Shown piece after piece: positions 42,263-50,179 of a DNA stretch of 53,560 bases. Origin of the DNA: Thermodesulfobacteriota bacterium (GTDB taxonomy: Bacteria; Desulfobacterota; Desulfobacteria; Desulfobacterales; Desulfosudaceae); assembly GCA_040753795.1 (NCBI GenBank), contig JBFMDX010000026.1, positions 1 to 53,560 on the forward strand. The letters are read 5' to 3'. The notes under the pieces are model-generated. The model was not told the DNA's origin and made no database searches. It saw only the letters and a program-made list of their open reading frames with translations. Made by a program: the position numbers and the translations under genes. The stretch's first letter is position 1; each line of letters starts with the position of its first letter.

Positions 42263-43195
42263 ATGATAAAACAAAAGCGATTGATGGTGACAATGACGCT
42301 GATCCTTTCCGCGTTGATCTGGCAGCCGGTGATTACCGCGGCGGATGAAAAAGAAACGCTGTTCACCGTGGCGCCGTTTATCGAATATCAGTATCTGACC
42401 GACACGGGCGGCGGCGAGGAGATCTTTGACGAGGTCAATGACGTCCTCGGCGGCTGGCTTCGGGGGTACGAAGACCTTGAGCTGTTCCAGCAACTGTTGC
42501 TGATCGGTGTCGAATTCCGGGCGGCCCGTCCTCAGCAATGGGGCGGGTGGGAGCCTTTTGTGTCGCTGGGTGGTTCGACCGGTTCCCCGGGCACGCTGGG
42601 GGGAGATGATTATGACCAGAGCTATGATCAGGACGATATCGCCGTCTTTCCCGAATACATGGACGCCTGGGATATTCCTTTTGTCGATATCAGTGGCCAG
42701 ATGCGGCTGCGGGTGGACCAGTATCTGGATTATTATGTCCCGCTCCAGGTCGGCGTTCGGTATGAAACCCGCTCGGAAAATCCGCTGTCCTTTTTCGGAG
42801 CGGTTTCCGGCGGTCCGCTGTTTTATAAAGGCGGTCTGGACATCGATGTCGACCTGGACGGTTCCGTGACCACTCCCCTGGTCAACGGGCAGGCCGAGGC
42901 GTCCTACCATGGCAAGGCCGAACTGGAAGATACCGGCTGGCTCATGTCCCTGATGGCCGGTATGCGGTATCGCTGGAAGCCGGGCCTGGCCTCGTCCCTG
43001 GCCCTGGGGTACGGAACCGGCCGGGTGGAAGACGATGTCCACATCCGTGGCAGTCTGAATGGCAACGCCCTGGTCACCACCCTGATGGCGGAAAACGCCA
43101 TCCCGTTCTCGGCGGACCTGATGACGATCGATTCGGTCAGCGCCAGGCTGGACGGATGGCGGGTCCGCCTGGGCATTGTGGAATGGACCTGGTAA
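42263..43195 (+). CDS. outer-membrane beta-barrel protein, unknown family
   Basis: The 310-residue protein has a signal peptide (residues about 1-26, ending PVITAAD). The remainder is alternating hydrophobic/polar strands rich in Gly, Asp and aromatic residues, with the strand-turn pattern of a barrel. It ends in IVEWTW, with the terminal aromatic residue expected for BAM recognition. Internal DDYDQSYDQDDIAVFPEYMDAWD is strongly acidic and may bind calcium. It is probably the second gene of a transcript with guaA and the PNPOx gene. Ligand or pore function unknown. ATG at 42263 is selected by the signal peptide. Confidence 0.7.
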   Translation: MIKQKRLMVTMTLILSALIWQPVITAADEKETLFTVAPFIEYQYLTDTGGGEEIFDEVNDVLGGWLRGYEDLELFQQLLLIGVEFRAARPQQWGGWEPFVSLGGSTGSPGTLGGDDYDQSYDQDDIAVFPEYMDAWDIPFVDISGQMRLRVDQYLDYYVPLQVGVRYETRSENPLSFFGAVSGGPLFYKGGLDIDVDLDGSVTTPLVNGQAEASYHGKAELEDTGWLMSLMAGMRYRWKPGLASSLALGYGTGRVEDDVHIRGSLNGNALVTTLMAENAIPFSADLMTIDSVSARLDGWRVRLGIVEWTW

Positions 43196-43226
43196 GCGAA
43201 TCGATCCGACGCGACGGGAGGCATTG

Positions 43227-43658
43227 ATGCGGGAAGATATTAAAAACATGATTCAGGTTGGCCGGCACTGCGTCCTGGCCACGGCCGCCGATGGCGCGCC
43301 TTACTGTTCCCTGATGTCCTATGCCTCTGATGAGACCTGCCGCCGGATTTACATGGTAACCCTGCGGAATACCCGCAAGTTTTTCAACATTATCAATAAC
43401 CCCCGGGTGAGCCTGCTGATCGATTCCCGGGGCACGTCCCGGCCCCAGGCCCTGACCATTGTGGGAACGGCCCGGGAAGTCACGGCAGCGGCGGAACGGG
43501 AGGAGGCCGTCGGCCTGCTTCTGGCCGCGCATCCCTCCCTGGAGAAGTTTATCCGTCATCCGGACGCGGCTGTTATTTGCGTCGCGGCCGGTCAGGTGGT
43601 CTTTCTGGACGGATTGACGGACGCCCACTATGAAGCCATCGGCGGATCGGAAATCTGA
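43227..43658 (+). CDS. pyridoxamine 5'-phosphate oxidase-family flavin/heme-binding protein
   Basis: The 143-residue protein has a PNPOx-like split barrel: VGRHCVLATAADGAPYCSLMSYASDE at the N-terminus, RKFFNIINNPRVSLLIDSRG in the middle, and VVFLDGLTDAHYEAIGG near the end. Such single-domain proteins bind FMN, F420 or heme, and are usually not real PdxH enzymes (which are about 210 residues). It starts at 43227 with CGGGAGG upstream, 31 bp after the barrel protein gene. Confidence 0.78.
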   Translation: MREDIKNMIQVGRHCVLATAADGAPYCSLMSYASDETCRRIYMVTLRNTRKFFNIINNPRVSLLIDSRGTSRPQALTIVGTAREVTAAAEREEAVGLLLAAHPSLEKFIRHPDAAVICVAAGQVVFLDGLTDAHYEAIGGSEI

Positions 43659-43667
43659 AAGCTTTTT

Positions 43668-44573
43668 TCAGCCCGGATATCTCTTTCGCAAGTCTTTTTT
43701 GAGTTTTAATACCGCCAGTTCCTTGGCCTTGGCCTCCACCTCCACGGTCAGGTCCAGGGCCAGCCAGCTTGCCGGAAAATCTTTCCAGTTGATGAAGTCA
43801 TGGTGCGGGCGGATGTCCGCGGACCGCCAGCCGTTTTTGGGGGACGAGACGTGAAACAGGGGCTCCCGGTTCCAGGTGCGGATTGCCCGGCCGGTCGCTT
43901 CCTCAACGGTCAGGCCGTCCGGCAGGCAGCGGTGGTGATGGACGTCGTACACCAGGGGAATTTTCATTTTTTCGCAGACCGGCAGCAGATCCGCCGGTGA
44001 ATAGCTGATGTCGTCGTTTTCAAGGGTCAGCCGTTTTCTCACGGCCGGGGCCAGCCCGCGGATGGTATTCATGAGGCGGGCCAGGGCGGACGTCTTGTCC
44101 CCGTAAACCCCGCCGGCATGGATGTTGATCACGTCGGCGTGGACCCAGCCGGCAACTTGGGCCTGGTAGTTCAGGTCGGCGATGGAACGGGCCACCACCG
44201 TTGGATCGGGTGAGGACAAAATAATGAACTGGTCAGGGTGAAAGGTGGTCCGGATATGGTGTATTTTTGCGAACGTACCGCAGGATTTGAAGGCCTTGAC
44301 GATTTGCTCCGCGTCCGGCAGGTCGGCGATATCGTACCCGACATCCGGATGCGTCTTTAACGGCAGGATCTGGCTGTTGACGCGGAAATCACCGATGCCC
44401 GCGGCATGGCAGTATTCCAGGGACTTTTTCAGGCTGTCCGCGTTGGACAGGCATATGTCCGACAGGCGGCGTCGCCGGTCCCGGGCGGGAAGGCCGGACA
44501 GGAAACGGGCGGTCGTCCGCCTGAAGGAGATGGGCTGGTCCTTGAATATGCAGCACAGGCCGAGTCTGATCAT
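43668..44573 (-). CDS. uvsE: UV damage endonuclease UvsE
   Basis: The 301-residue protein has the TIM-barrel UVDE pattern: RLGLCCIF at the N-terminus, FRVNSQILPLKTHP, HPDQFIILSSPDP, VINIHAGGVYGDK, LTLENDDISYSPADLL, LVYDVHHHRCLPDG and HVSSPKNGWRSADIRPHHDFI. The metal-binding His/Asp/Glu residues in these strands are present. It nicks DNA 5' of UV photoproducts. ATG at 44573 overlaps the stop of a short upstream reading frame (ATGA). With the SPL-like gene, two UV-lesion-related enzymes are in this window. Confidence 0.9.
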   Translation of the reverse strand: MIRLGLCCIFKDQPISFRRTTARFLSGLPARDRRRRLSDICLSNADSLKKSLEYCHAAGIGDFRVNSQILPLKTHPDVGYDIADLPDAEQIVKAFKSCGTFAKIHHIRTTFHPDQFIILSSPDPTVVARSIADLNYQAQVAGWVHADVINIHAGGVYGDKTSALARLMNTIRGLAPAVRKRLTLENDDISYSPADLLPVCEKMKIPLVYDVHHHRCLPDGLTVEEATGRAIRTWNREPLFHVSSPKNGWRSADIRPHHDFINWKDFPASWLALDLTVEVEAKAKELAVLKLKKDLRKRYPG

Positions 44574-44692
44574 GGAGGTGTCTGTCCTTTGTTTTCAGGC
44601 TTGAACTTTTTGAGGCTTTCATAAAAGCCGTTTGCCCGGGCCATTTCGAGCACAACGCCGACATCGGGCCAAAAGGCGGTTTTCAGAAACAA
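44570..44692 (-). CDS. possible small 40-residue ORF coupled to uvsE
   Basis: The frame reads FLKTAFWPDVGVVLEMARANGFYESLKKFKPENKGQ from a TTG at 44692 and stops (TGA) so that ATGA overlaps the uvsE start. The composition and the helix-like segment look protein-like, but there is no ATG start and no ribosome-binding site. It may be a small coupled protein or the decayed end of a lost gene. Confidence 0.3.
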   Translation of the reverse strand: MFLKTAFWPDVGVVLEMARANGFYESLKKFKPENKGQTPP

Positions 44693-44801
44693 TAGATAGC
44701 CACTGGAACATCATAATACAACTTGTCATCCCCGGGCTATATTTTCATTATTATCTCTCTGTTTAAGCCCGTGAACCCCGAAGAGGGAGCGGAACCCGGA
44801 G

Positions 44802-45130
44802 TCTGGAATGAGGATCGGCCGGGGATAATTTTGTCGCGACGGATCGTTTCCGGGATTCAGCCAAGTCCTTCGCTGGATTTCTCGAACTCGGGCTGCGCCC
44901 TCGGACAGCGAGAAATCCTCTATACCGATTCCAAATCAAAGCGCTCTCTTCGTTGGCTGCGTCGTCGGCTCCTCGGCGTATTGCCAATACGCCTGCGTCG
45001 CCTCCTCCTGGCCGCCTTGAGATCATCTTTGATTTGAAATCGGTATGCGCTCAGCCCTTTTCTGAATTATTCCCCGGAAACGATCAATGTCGCTCCTAAA
45101 ATCATCCCGGCCGATCCTCTCCATCATGCC
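44802..45130. repeat. nested long inverted-repeat element
   Basis: Outer arms: about 44807-44860 (GAGGATCGGCCGGGGATAAT.. GGATCGTTTCCGGGATTCAG) pairs with 45062-45125 (CTGAAT...CCGGAAACGATC...ATCATCCCGGCCGATCCTC), with gaps. A second inner pair, ATACCGATTCCAAATCAAAG (44922-44941) and CTTTGATTTGAAATCGGTAT (45027-45046), matches at 19 of 20. The centre is GGCGTATTG-C-CAATACGCC. The left half also carries a minus-strand copy of the type B tip hairpin (44875-44918). The whole looks like a MITE-like or REP-derived composite without a transposase. Confidence 0.8.
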
Positions 45131-45292
45131 CGGCCTCATGCGGCGCCTGAGCTTCCCAGACAGAGCGCCCTCGTAAAAATTACTTGTAGTTAGGAGATAT
45201 TATGAGTAAGTTTTTGGGAACGGAGATGAAAACGCACTGTCTGTCCACTTGAATAATTTTTTGGGACACAGAACCATGCAACGCAAAGAAGA

Positions 45293-45353
45293 CAGCCAGG
45301 GCGGGCGCGTTTCTATTAACCATCTTTACGAAATTCGGTGGAAGCCCTGGCTG
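45293..45353. repeat. 10-bp perfect inverted repeat with 41-bp spacer
   Basis: CAGCCAGGGC (45293-45302) and GCCCTGGCTG (45344-45353) are exact inverted repeats. The region between includes CGTTTC...GAAATTCGG. It lies 60 bp upstream of the DUF4349 start and might be the end of another small element. Confidence 0.6.
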
Positions 45354-45414
45354 CTTTGGTTGCCGCCGATATGGATCCCCGAGCCCCGGGCCTGACTTTT
45401 TACGGAGGATTTTG

Positions 45415-46116
45415 ATGAAGAATTTTAATGTTACGTTTGCGGTCGTAATCTGCGTATGTCTTGGTTTTGTTTTTACCGGATGTGCCAAAAGACAAATGTT
45501 CGGAACGGCGCCGGCGGCCGCGCGGGCGGAGTCCATGACCCGGGCAATGGCCCCGGAACAGGCGGCGGACTTCCGGGCTGACCGGATGATGATCTGGCGG
45601 GCCTCTCTGACCGTTGAGGTCTATGATATCGCCGAAGCCGTGAACAAGGCCGTGGCCATCGCCGAGGAATTTTCCGGATACGTGGAATACAAGTCCGACA
45701 GCGGCGAAGAATCCGCATCCCTCCGGCTGCGGGTTCCGGCGGACCGGCTTAAAAACGCCGTCGGCGCCGTCGAGTCTCTGGGCAAGGTCAAGGACCGGAC
45801 CATGGCCGGCGAGGATGTGACGGAGCAGTTTATCGACGTGGAAGCCCGTCTGAAGAACCGGATCGAGCTTCGCGACCGTTTGCGGCAGCTCCTTGCCAAG
45901 GCCGTTGACGTCAAGGATATTGTCGCCATTGAAACGGAACTTAACCGGGTACAGTCCGATATCGACGCCATGGAGGGAAAAATCAAATCGCTCAAAGGGC
46001 AGGTCGATTACGCCACCGTGAATGTCACCTTTCAGCGGCAGAAGATTCTCGGGCCTCTGGGGTACCTGTTCAAGGGGCTGTGGTGGGGCATCGAGAAGCT
46101 GTTCGTCATCCGGTAA
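45415..46116 (+). CDS. DUF4349 lipoprotein
   Basis: The 233-residue protein has a lipoprotein signal, ICVCLGFVFTGC (lipobox cysteine near residue 23). The DUF4349 domain (about 55-215) has SLTVEVYDIAEAVNKAVAIAEEFSGYVEYKSDSG, SASLRLRVPADRLKNAV, GKVKDRTMAGEDVTEQFIDVEARLKN and a coiled-coil stretch of about 60 residues before the last strand. A C-terminal hydrophobic helix (GPLGYLFKGLWWGIEKLF) is probably membrane-associated. Role unknown; the family is common in envelopes. ATG at 45415 is preferred over a TTG at 45412 because ACGGAGG fits its spacing. Confidence 0.82.
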   Translation: MKNFNVTFAVVICVCLGFVFTGCAKRQMFGTAPAAARAESMTRAMAPEQAADFRADRMMIWRASLTVEVYDIAEAVNKAVAIAEEFSGYVEYKSDSGEESASLRLRVPADRLKNAVGAVESLGKVKDRTMAGEDVTEQFIDVEARLKNRIELRDRLRQLLAKAVDVKDIVAIETELNRVQSDIDAMEGKIKSLKGQVDYATVNVTFQRQKILGPLGYLFKGLWWGIEKLFVIR

Positions 46117-46191
46117 GAATCCCCGGTGATACACGCCGTGGTTTGATTGGGAATATAACGGGTAGCCGGGATATTTTTTCACGATATTTTT

Positions 46192-47874
46192 ATGTCTGTT
46201 TTATTTGTCGGGGAGCGGGGAGTGGATAGAGGCAAGAACGGTTTAAATGCAGTGCTGCCGGTTTTCCTGTTTTTCGTTTTTGCCGTTATCCTCACCTGGC
46301 CCCTGCTGCTTTACAGTCGCACCTGCCTGCCCATCGGCACCGAGCGGACCACCACCATTCCGCTGTTCGGCCTCTGGTCCCTGCTCTGGGACGCCGACCG
46401 GGCCGGGCATCTGTTCCAAGGCTACTGGGACGCGCCGATCTTTTATCCGACCAGGGGGACGTTTGCTTTTTGCGAGACCATGCTTCCCCAGGGTCTCTTT
46501 CTGGCGGCCGGGCTGATTCTTTCCGGAGATCCGCTGCCGGTTTACAACCTCATGCTCCTGGTGTGCCTGTCCTTAAACGGTCTGGCCGCCTTCAGCCTGT
46601 CCCGCGTCCTCGGCGTCAGTGGTCTGCCAGCCATGCTGACCGGCCTGTTCGCCGTGGCGCTGCCCTACGCGGCTACTGAACTGGGCGTCTGCCAGTTGAT
46701 CGTTCTCTTTCCCGTATTTTATTTTTTTGCCCGGCTATATCAATTCAGCCGTCAGCCGGAACTGAAGCAGGCCCTGCTGATGGGATTGTGGGCCGCGATC
46801 CTGGCGCTGTGCTGCAGTTACTACGGTCTATTTCTGTCGGTCTTTGCCGTTCTGGGGGCGGTCTGTTTTTTTAATCGAAAGATGATTTCCGGCCGGGCCG
46901 TTTTTTATCTGCTCGCTGGTATCGGCCTGGCCGTTCTTCTAACCCTGCCGGTCCTGCTTCCCCAGTATCTGATTACATCCCGGTTCAGCCATGGTTCCGC
47001 GATTTTTCATATGAACAGCTGCCGGCCGGCCGATTACCTGGCCCTGTCGCCGTTATTCCGGGGCGCCGGTGCCATGCCGTGGCTGGGGTCCAGGGACGCG
47101 GTCCGTCCCATGTATCCGGGGACCGGCCTGCTGCTCCTGGCACTTGGCGGCCTTTGGTTTGGCCGGAACCGGGCCCCTCGATGGGTCCTGTTCTGCGCCC
47201 TGGGCGCCGTTCTGGCGATGATCCTGAGCATGGCGGGCAATATCGAGATCGCCGGCCGGAATTTACTGGAGCTGCTTCAGCAATTTTATCCGGGATTCAA
47301 ACAGCTGCGAAACGCCTTCCGATTCGGCGGTTTTGTTCAGATTTTTCTGGTCGGCCTGATCGGTTTTACTCTTGAAAAGATTTATCATTTAAAAGAGAAC
47401 CGGGGAAAACTGCTGCTGCCGCTGATCATGCTGCTAAGCATCCTGGAAGTCCTGCCCGTTACGCAGATTCGTCCGGTCCCGGATGACTCGTTCTCGGCGG
47501 CCTGGTCCGATTTTCTCAAGACACAGCCGGCCGGTCCCGCCCTGATGCTCCCCATGGCTGCCGAAGACCTGCGGGTGGATTACAATTATCTGCCGATTGT
47601 GGTCGGCATGATCCATGCCCTGGATCATGGCAAGCCGCTGGTTAACGGTATGTCGACCTTTCGGCCGGCGGGGTATCTGGAGGTGAAGGAGAAAATGAAG
47701 CGTTTCCCGGATCCGGCCAGTCTGGCCTGCCTGCGCGACATCGGGGTCGCCTATCTGATCATTGATAAGAACATCCTGAATGACGGTCTGTCCGGACAAC
47801 TGGCGGGAATGCCGGATTTTCAGCTGTTGTATGCGGACGGGATGAAGAGCATCTATCGCCTTATTTCCGATTGA
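46192..47874 (+). CDS. multispanning membrane protein, GT-C glycosyltransferase-like
   Basis: The 560-residue protein has about 10-12 membrane helices and a soluble C-terminal part (about 420-560). The layout resembles GT-C/YfhO-type proteins that move sugars from lipid carriers, with an acidic loop FQGYWDAPIFYPTRGTFAFCETMLPQGLFLA near residues 75-105 after the first helix. The C-terminal FLKTQPAGPALMLPMAAEDLRVDYNY and DIGVAYLIIDKN also recall such proteins. The neighbouring convergent GT2 gene (14-bp overlap of 3' ends) supports a role in envelope glycan or lipid-linked sugar transfer, but the donor is unknown. Confidence 0.72.
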   Translation: MSVLFVGERGVDRGKNGLNAVLPVFLFFVFAVILTWPLLLYSRTCLPIGTERTTTIPLFGLWSLLWDADRAGHLFQGYWDAPIFYPTRGTFAFCETMLPQGLFLAAGLILSGDPLPVYNLMLLVCLSLNGLAAFSLSRVLGVSGLPAMLTGLFAVALPYAATELGVCQLIVLFPVFYFFARLYQFSRQPELKQALLMGLWAAILALCCSYYGLFLSVFAVLGAVCFFNRKMISGRAVFYLLAGIGLAVLLTLPVLLPQYLITSRFSHGSAIFHMNSCRPADYLALSPLFRGAGAMPWLGSRDAVRPMYPGTGLLLLALGGLWFGRNRAPRWVLFCALGAVLAMILSMAGNIEIAGRNLLELLQQFYPGFKQLRNAFRFGGFVQIFLVGLIGFTLEKIYHLKENRGKLLLPLIMLLSILEVLPVTQIRPVPDDSFSAAWSDFLKTQPAGPALMLPMAAEDLRVDYNYLPIVVGMIHALDHGKPLVNGMSTFRPAGYLEVKEKMKRFPDPASLACLRDIGVAYLIIDKNILNDGLSGQLAGMPDFQLLYADGMKSIYRLISD

Positions 47875-49030
47875 TCCCCAGAATGCTTAAGAAAAAGCTG
47901 GACAGGACGATCTGGCATCCCAGGATCATGGCCAGGACCGAGGGAACGACCAGCCGCAGGGTCTGCTGGGGATCCAGGTTGCCAAAGGAAACGCTTTCCC
48001 AGACACCCACGGCGTAAAGGGATCCGGCCAGGCCCAGGAGAAAAAGAAGACAGCCGGCGATGAGCCCGCGTTCCAGGGTAAAGACGGTGAACAGGCGGTT
48101 AAAGACCGGGTCCGGGGGCTGGAGATTCTCCGTCAGGGCGAAGATTTTATAGAAGGCGGCGAACAGGATCGATTGGAATCCGATAAACACCGCGGCCGAG
48201 CAGTAGAGCAGGGTGTGGATGTCCAGGGTCACCCCGGCCACGGTGCGGGGACCGGGCAGGAGCCAGGCTCCCAGCGCCAGACCAACGGCAAGCAGCGACA
48301 GGCCGGGATAGAAGAAAAGCCATTTGGGGCTGTAGATCAGCATGAACCGCAGATGCCGCCAGCCGTCACGCCAGGTTCGCAGGTGCGGTTTCCGGCTTCG
48401 CCCGTCCGGGGAGAGCGTCGTGGGCACTTCCACGATGCGCAGGTTTTGCAGCCTGGCCTTGATGATCATTTCGCTGGCAAATTCCATTCCGGTGGTGCGC
48501 AGGTCCAGGGCCGCGATGGCCGCCTTGCGGAACCCTCTCAGGCCACAGTGAAAGTCACCCACCGGCGCCTTGAAGAAGAGCCGGCCGATGCCGGTCAGCA
48601 CGGGGTTGCCCAGGTATTTGTGGAGGAATGGCATGGCCTGGGGGAAGATCCCTCCCTCGAAGCGGTTACCGATGACCAGGTCGAATCCCTGGCGCAGCTT
48701 GTCGATAAACGGGGTCAGCCCGGAAAAGTCGTAGCTTCCGTCGGCGTCGCCCATGATGACCCATTCGCCGACGGCCGCGGTAATGCCGCCCGCCAGGGCG
48801 CTGCCGTAACCTTTTTCCGTTATCTCCACTACCCGGGCGCCGGCTGCCGCCGCGATGGCCCGGGATTGGTCGGTGCTGCCGTTATCGGCGACGACAATTT
48901 CTCCGTTGATACCTGTTTCCGACAGGTATCGCCGGGCCTGCTCGACGCAGCCGGCAATGGTTTCGGCTTCATTGAGGCAGGGCATGACAATGGAGAGTTC
49001 AATTTTATTGTCGGATGGCGGCATCAGCAT
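47861..49030 (-). CDS. GT2-family glycosyltransferase (DPM1-like) with C-terminal membrane domain
   Basis: The 389-residue protein has a GT-A domain: LSIVMPCLNEAETIAGCV near residue 12, NGEIVVADNGSTDQSRAIA, the DxD motif in MGDADGSYDF near residue 93, and GDFHCGLRGFRKAA near 158. From residue 230 on there are four membrane helices. This is the arrangement of polyprenyl-phosphate sugar transferases. It may supply a lipid-linked sugar to the convergent GT-C-like protein. ATG at 49030 or 49024 are possible starts. Confidence 0.88.
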   Translation of the reverse strand: MLMPPSDNKIELSIVMPCLNEAETIAGCVEQARRYLSETGINGEIVVADNGSTDQSRAIAAAAGARVVEITEKGYGSALAGGITAAVGEWVIMGDADGSYDFSGLTPFIDKLRQGFDLVIGNRFEGGIFPQAMPFLHKYLGNPVLTGIGRLFFKAPVGDFHCGLRGFRKAAIAALDLRTTGMEFASEMIIKARLQNLRIVEVPTTLSPDGRSRKPHLRTWRDGWRHLRFMLIYSPKWLFFYPGLSLLAVGLALGAWLLPGPRTVAGVTLDIHTLLYCSAAVFIGFQSILFAAFYKIFALTENLQPPDPVFNRLFTVFTLERGLIAGCLLFLLGLAGSLYAVGVWESVSFGNLDPQQTLRLVVPSVLAMILGCQIVLSSFFLSILGINRK

Positions 49031-49213
49031 CTCTGTTATGATTGTCTTTTTCTAACAAGACCGGCCCGGGGTGTCAATGTTTTTGGCGGGTTGGGGGGAT
49101 AGCGCCTGGCATTTCGGCAATGATTCCCGGCCGCCGGTTTTTGAGGTGGATTTTTTCGCGGCAACCGGATATTTTCATGTCAAAATATTTTTTATCAGCA
49201 GGAGAATGACAAG

Positions 49214-49522
49214 ATGGCGGAACAGCCGAAAAAAGAAGACTGGGTGTATGTGGCCATAGAGAGTGCCGGTAACAGTGAAGGATACGCGGGATACCGGGAT
49301 GCGCCTTCAAACGTTTTTTATATACCGGCTTTTTATGATAAAGACGCGGCCCAAGACTGTTTGATCAACCTTCCCCGGGAAAAGGGGAAAAAATATGAAG
49401 TCCAGGCGGTTCTGTTCGAAGCCCTGGCAGGGGACGCCGCCGTCAACGGTTTTATGATCTTCATGCTGGACAAGGAAGGCCATGTGCTGCTGAAGATTGA
49501 TCCGGCCTCCGCGACCGGATGA
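49214..49522 (+). CDS. small hypothetical soluble protein
   Basis: I do not recognise this 102-residue protein. It has no signal or membrane segment. Strands WVYVAIES, VFYIPAFYD, YEVQAVLFEAL and GFMIFMLDKEGHVLLKID suggest an alpha/beta fold, perhaps of the SseB-like or DUF1292-like size class. ATG at 49214 has AGGAGA 8 bases upstream (CAGCAGGAGAATGACAAG). It is convergent with the PNPOx gene. Confidence 0.6.
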   Translation: MAEQPKKEDWVYVAIESAGNSEGYAGYRDAPSNVFYIPAFYDKDAAQDCLINLPREKGKKYEVQAVLFEALAGDAAVNGFMIFMLDKEGHVLLKIDPASATG

Positions 49523-49543
49523 TGGCCGACTTTATCTGAATTT

Positions 49544-49954
49544 TCAAGCCAGTTTTTTACCGGCGCCGGGTCCGGGAGCCAGACCGTAAATTTCATCAAT
49601 CTTCAGGATGACCACGCCTTTTGACTTCAGCGGGACGCCGACCTTATTGCCCAGATCCTCGATCCAGCGGGCGATTTCCTCGTACCGTGGGCCGCTGGTT
49701 TCTATGGTAACCGTGCCTTTCAACTGATACCCTTCATGACCTTCCCAGAAAGAGACCGCCGCCCTGGGGTTGGCTTTCAGGTTGGCCAGGGTCTTGTTGA
49801 AAAACTGATCGGATATCAGGATGGTTTCATCATCGATCACTTTTTTTGCTCCCACCGGCACGGCATTGGGCATACCGTCACCCGTTGCCGTTGAAAGAAC
49901 CGCCGTGGGAACGGTTTCAAACAGTTTACGCATACGCTCCGTCATTTTTGCCAT
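49544..49954 (-). CDS. pyridoxamine 5'-phosphate oxidase-family FMN-binding protein
   Basis: The 136-residue protein has the split-barrel pattern VPTAVLSTATGDGMPNAVPVGAKKVIDDETILISDQFFNKTLANLKANPRAAVSFWEG, followed by YQLKGTVTIETSGP. It is a typical small FMN-binding PNPOx relative of anaerobes, possibly a flavin reductase-like or FMN-sensing protein. RBS AGGAGGTCAGG is strong. It is the second PNPOx-fold gene in the window and not closely similar to that at 43227. Confidence 0.85.
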   Translation of the reverse strand: MAKMTERMRKLFETVPTAVLSTATGDGMPNAVPVGAKKVIDDETILISDQFFNKTLANLKANPRAAVSFWEGHEGYQLKGTVTIETSGPRYEEIARWIEDLGNKVGVPLKSKGVVILKIDEIYGLAPGPGAGKKLA

Positions 49955-50015
49955 AACCTGACCTCCTTCTGCTGATTAAGAAATGGGTAGAGAAATTTTT
50001 CGTTCCGTTTGATAG

Positions 50016-50045
50016 CTATAACACAATGCCGACAGGTGCTGTCAA
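50016..50045 (-). promoter_or_regulatory. candidate promoter of the PNPOx gene
   Basis: On the minus strand TTGACA (50045-50040) is a perfect -35 box; 18 nt further is TTATAG (50021-50016) as a possible -10. The start codon is about 60 nt downstream. The -10 is poor. Confidence 0.4.
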
Positions 50046-50085
50046 CTCTTTACAAGCGTCTTAACAGGCACTTCCCCACGAAAAA

Positions 50086-50113
50086 GGGGTTGCCCGGTGA
50101 ACCGGATAACCCC
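50086..50113 (-). terminator. intrinsic terminator, probably of the original tRNA-Phe gene
   Basis: Read on the minus strand, GGGGTTATCCGG and CCGGGCAACCCC form a two-part stem with a TTCA-type loop, followed by TTTTTCG. It starts 22 bases beyond the CCA end of the tRNA-Phe fragment. Confidence 0.75.
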
Positions 50114-50134
50114 CCAATCTGACATGCTTTTATT

Positions 50135-50179
50135 TGGTGCCGAGGGACGGAATTGAACCGCCGACACAGGGATTTTCAG
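50135..50179 (-). tRNA. 3' half of tRNA-Phe (att-site fragment)
   Basis: The minus strand reads CTGAAAA (anticodon loop with GAA), TCCCT (3' anticodon stem), the variable loop GTGTC, a T-arm with GGCGG-TTCAATT-CCGTC, the acceptor 3' strand CCTCGGC and ACCA. The expected 5' half (acceptor GCCGAGG, D-arm, AGGGA stem strand) is missing, although CTCAG and GGTAG upstream faintly resemble a D-arm. A 3' tRNA fragment at the edge of foreign DNA is the usual product of tyrosine-recombinase integration. Confidence 0.85.

Larger units (their letters stand above)
44693..45414. other. 720-bp gene-free, palindrome-rich region
   Basis: This stretch between uvsE and the DUF4349 gene has no supported gene. 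It contains the nested palindromic element at 44802-45130, a hairpin at 45293-45353, and short peptide frames at 45202-45252 and 45276-45396 with no ribosome-binding site. Confidence 0.7.

Noticed and set aside
45180-45536. 118-residue minus-strand frame over the hairpin block and DUF4349 start
   Set aside because: It crosses a perfect inverted repeat and the signal-peptide region of the DUF4349 gene, has no ribosome-binding site and no recognisable motif; I could not link it to a transposase.
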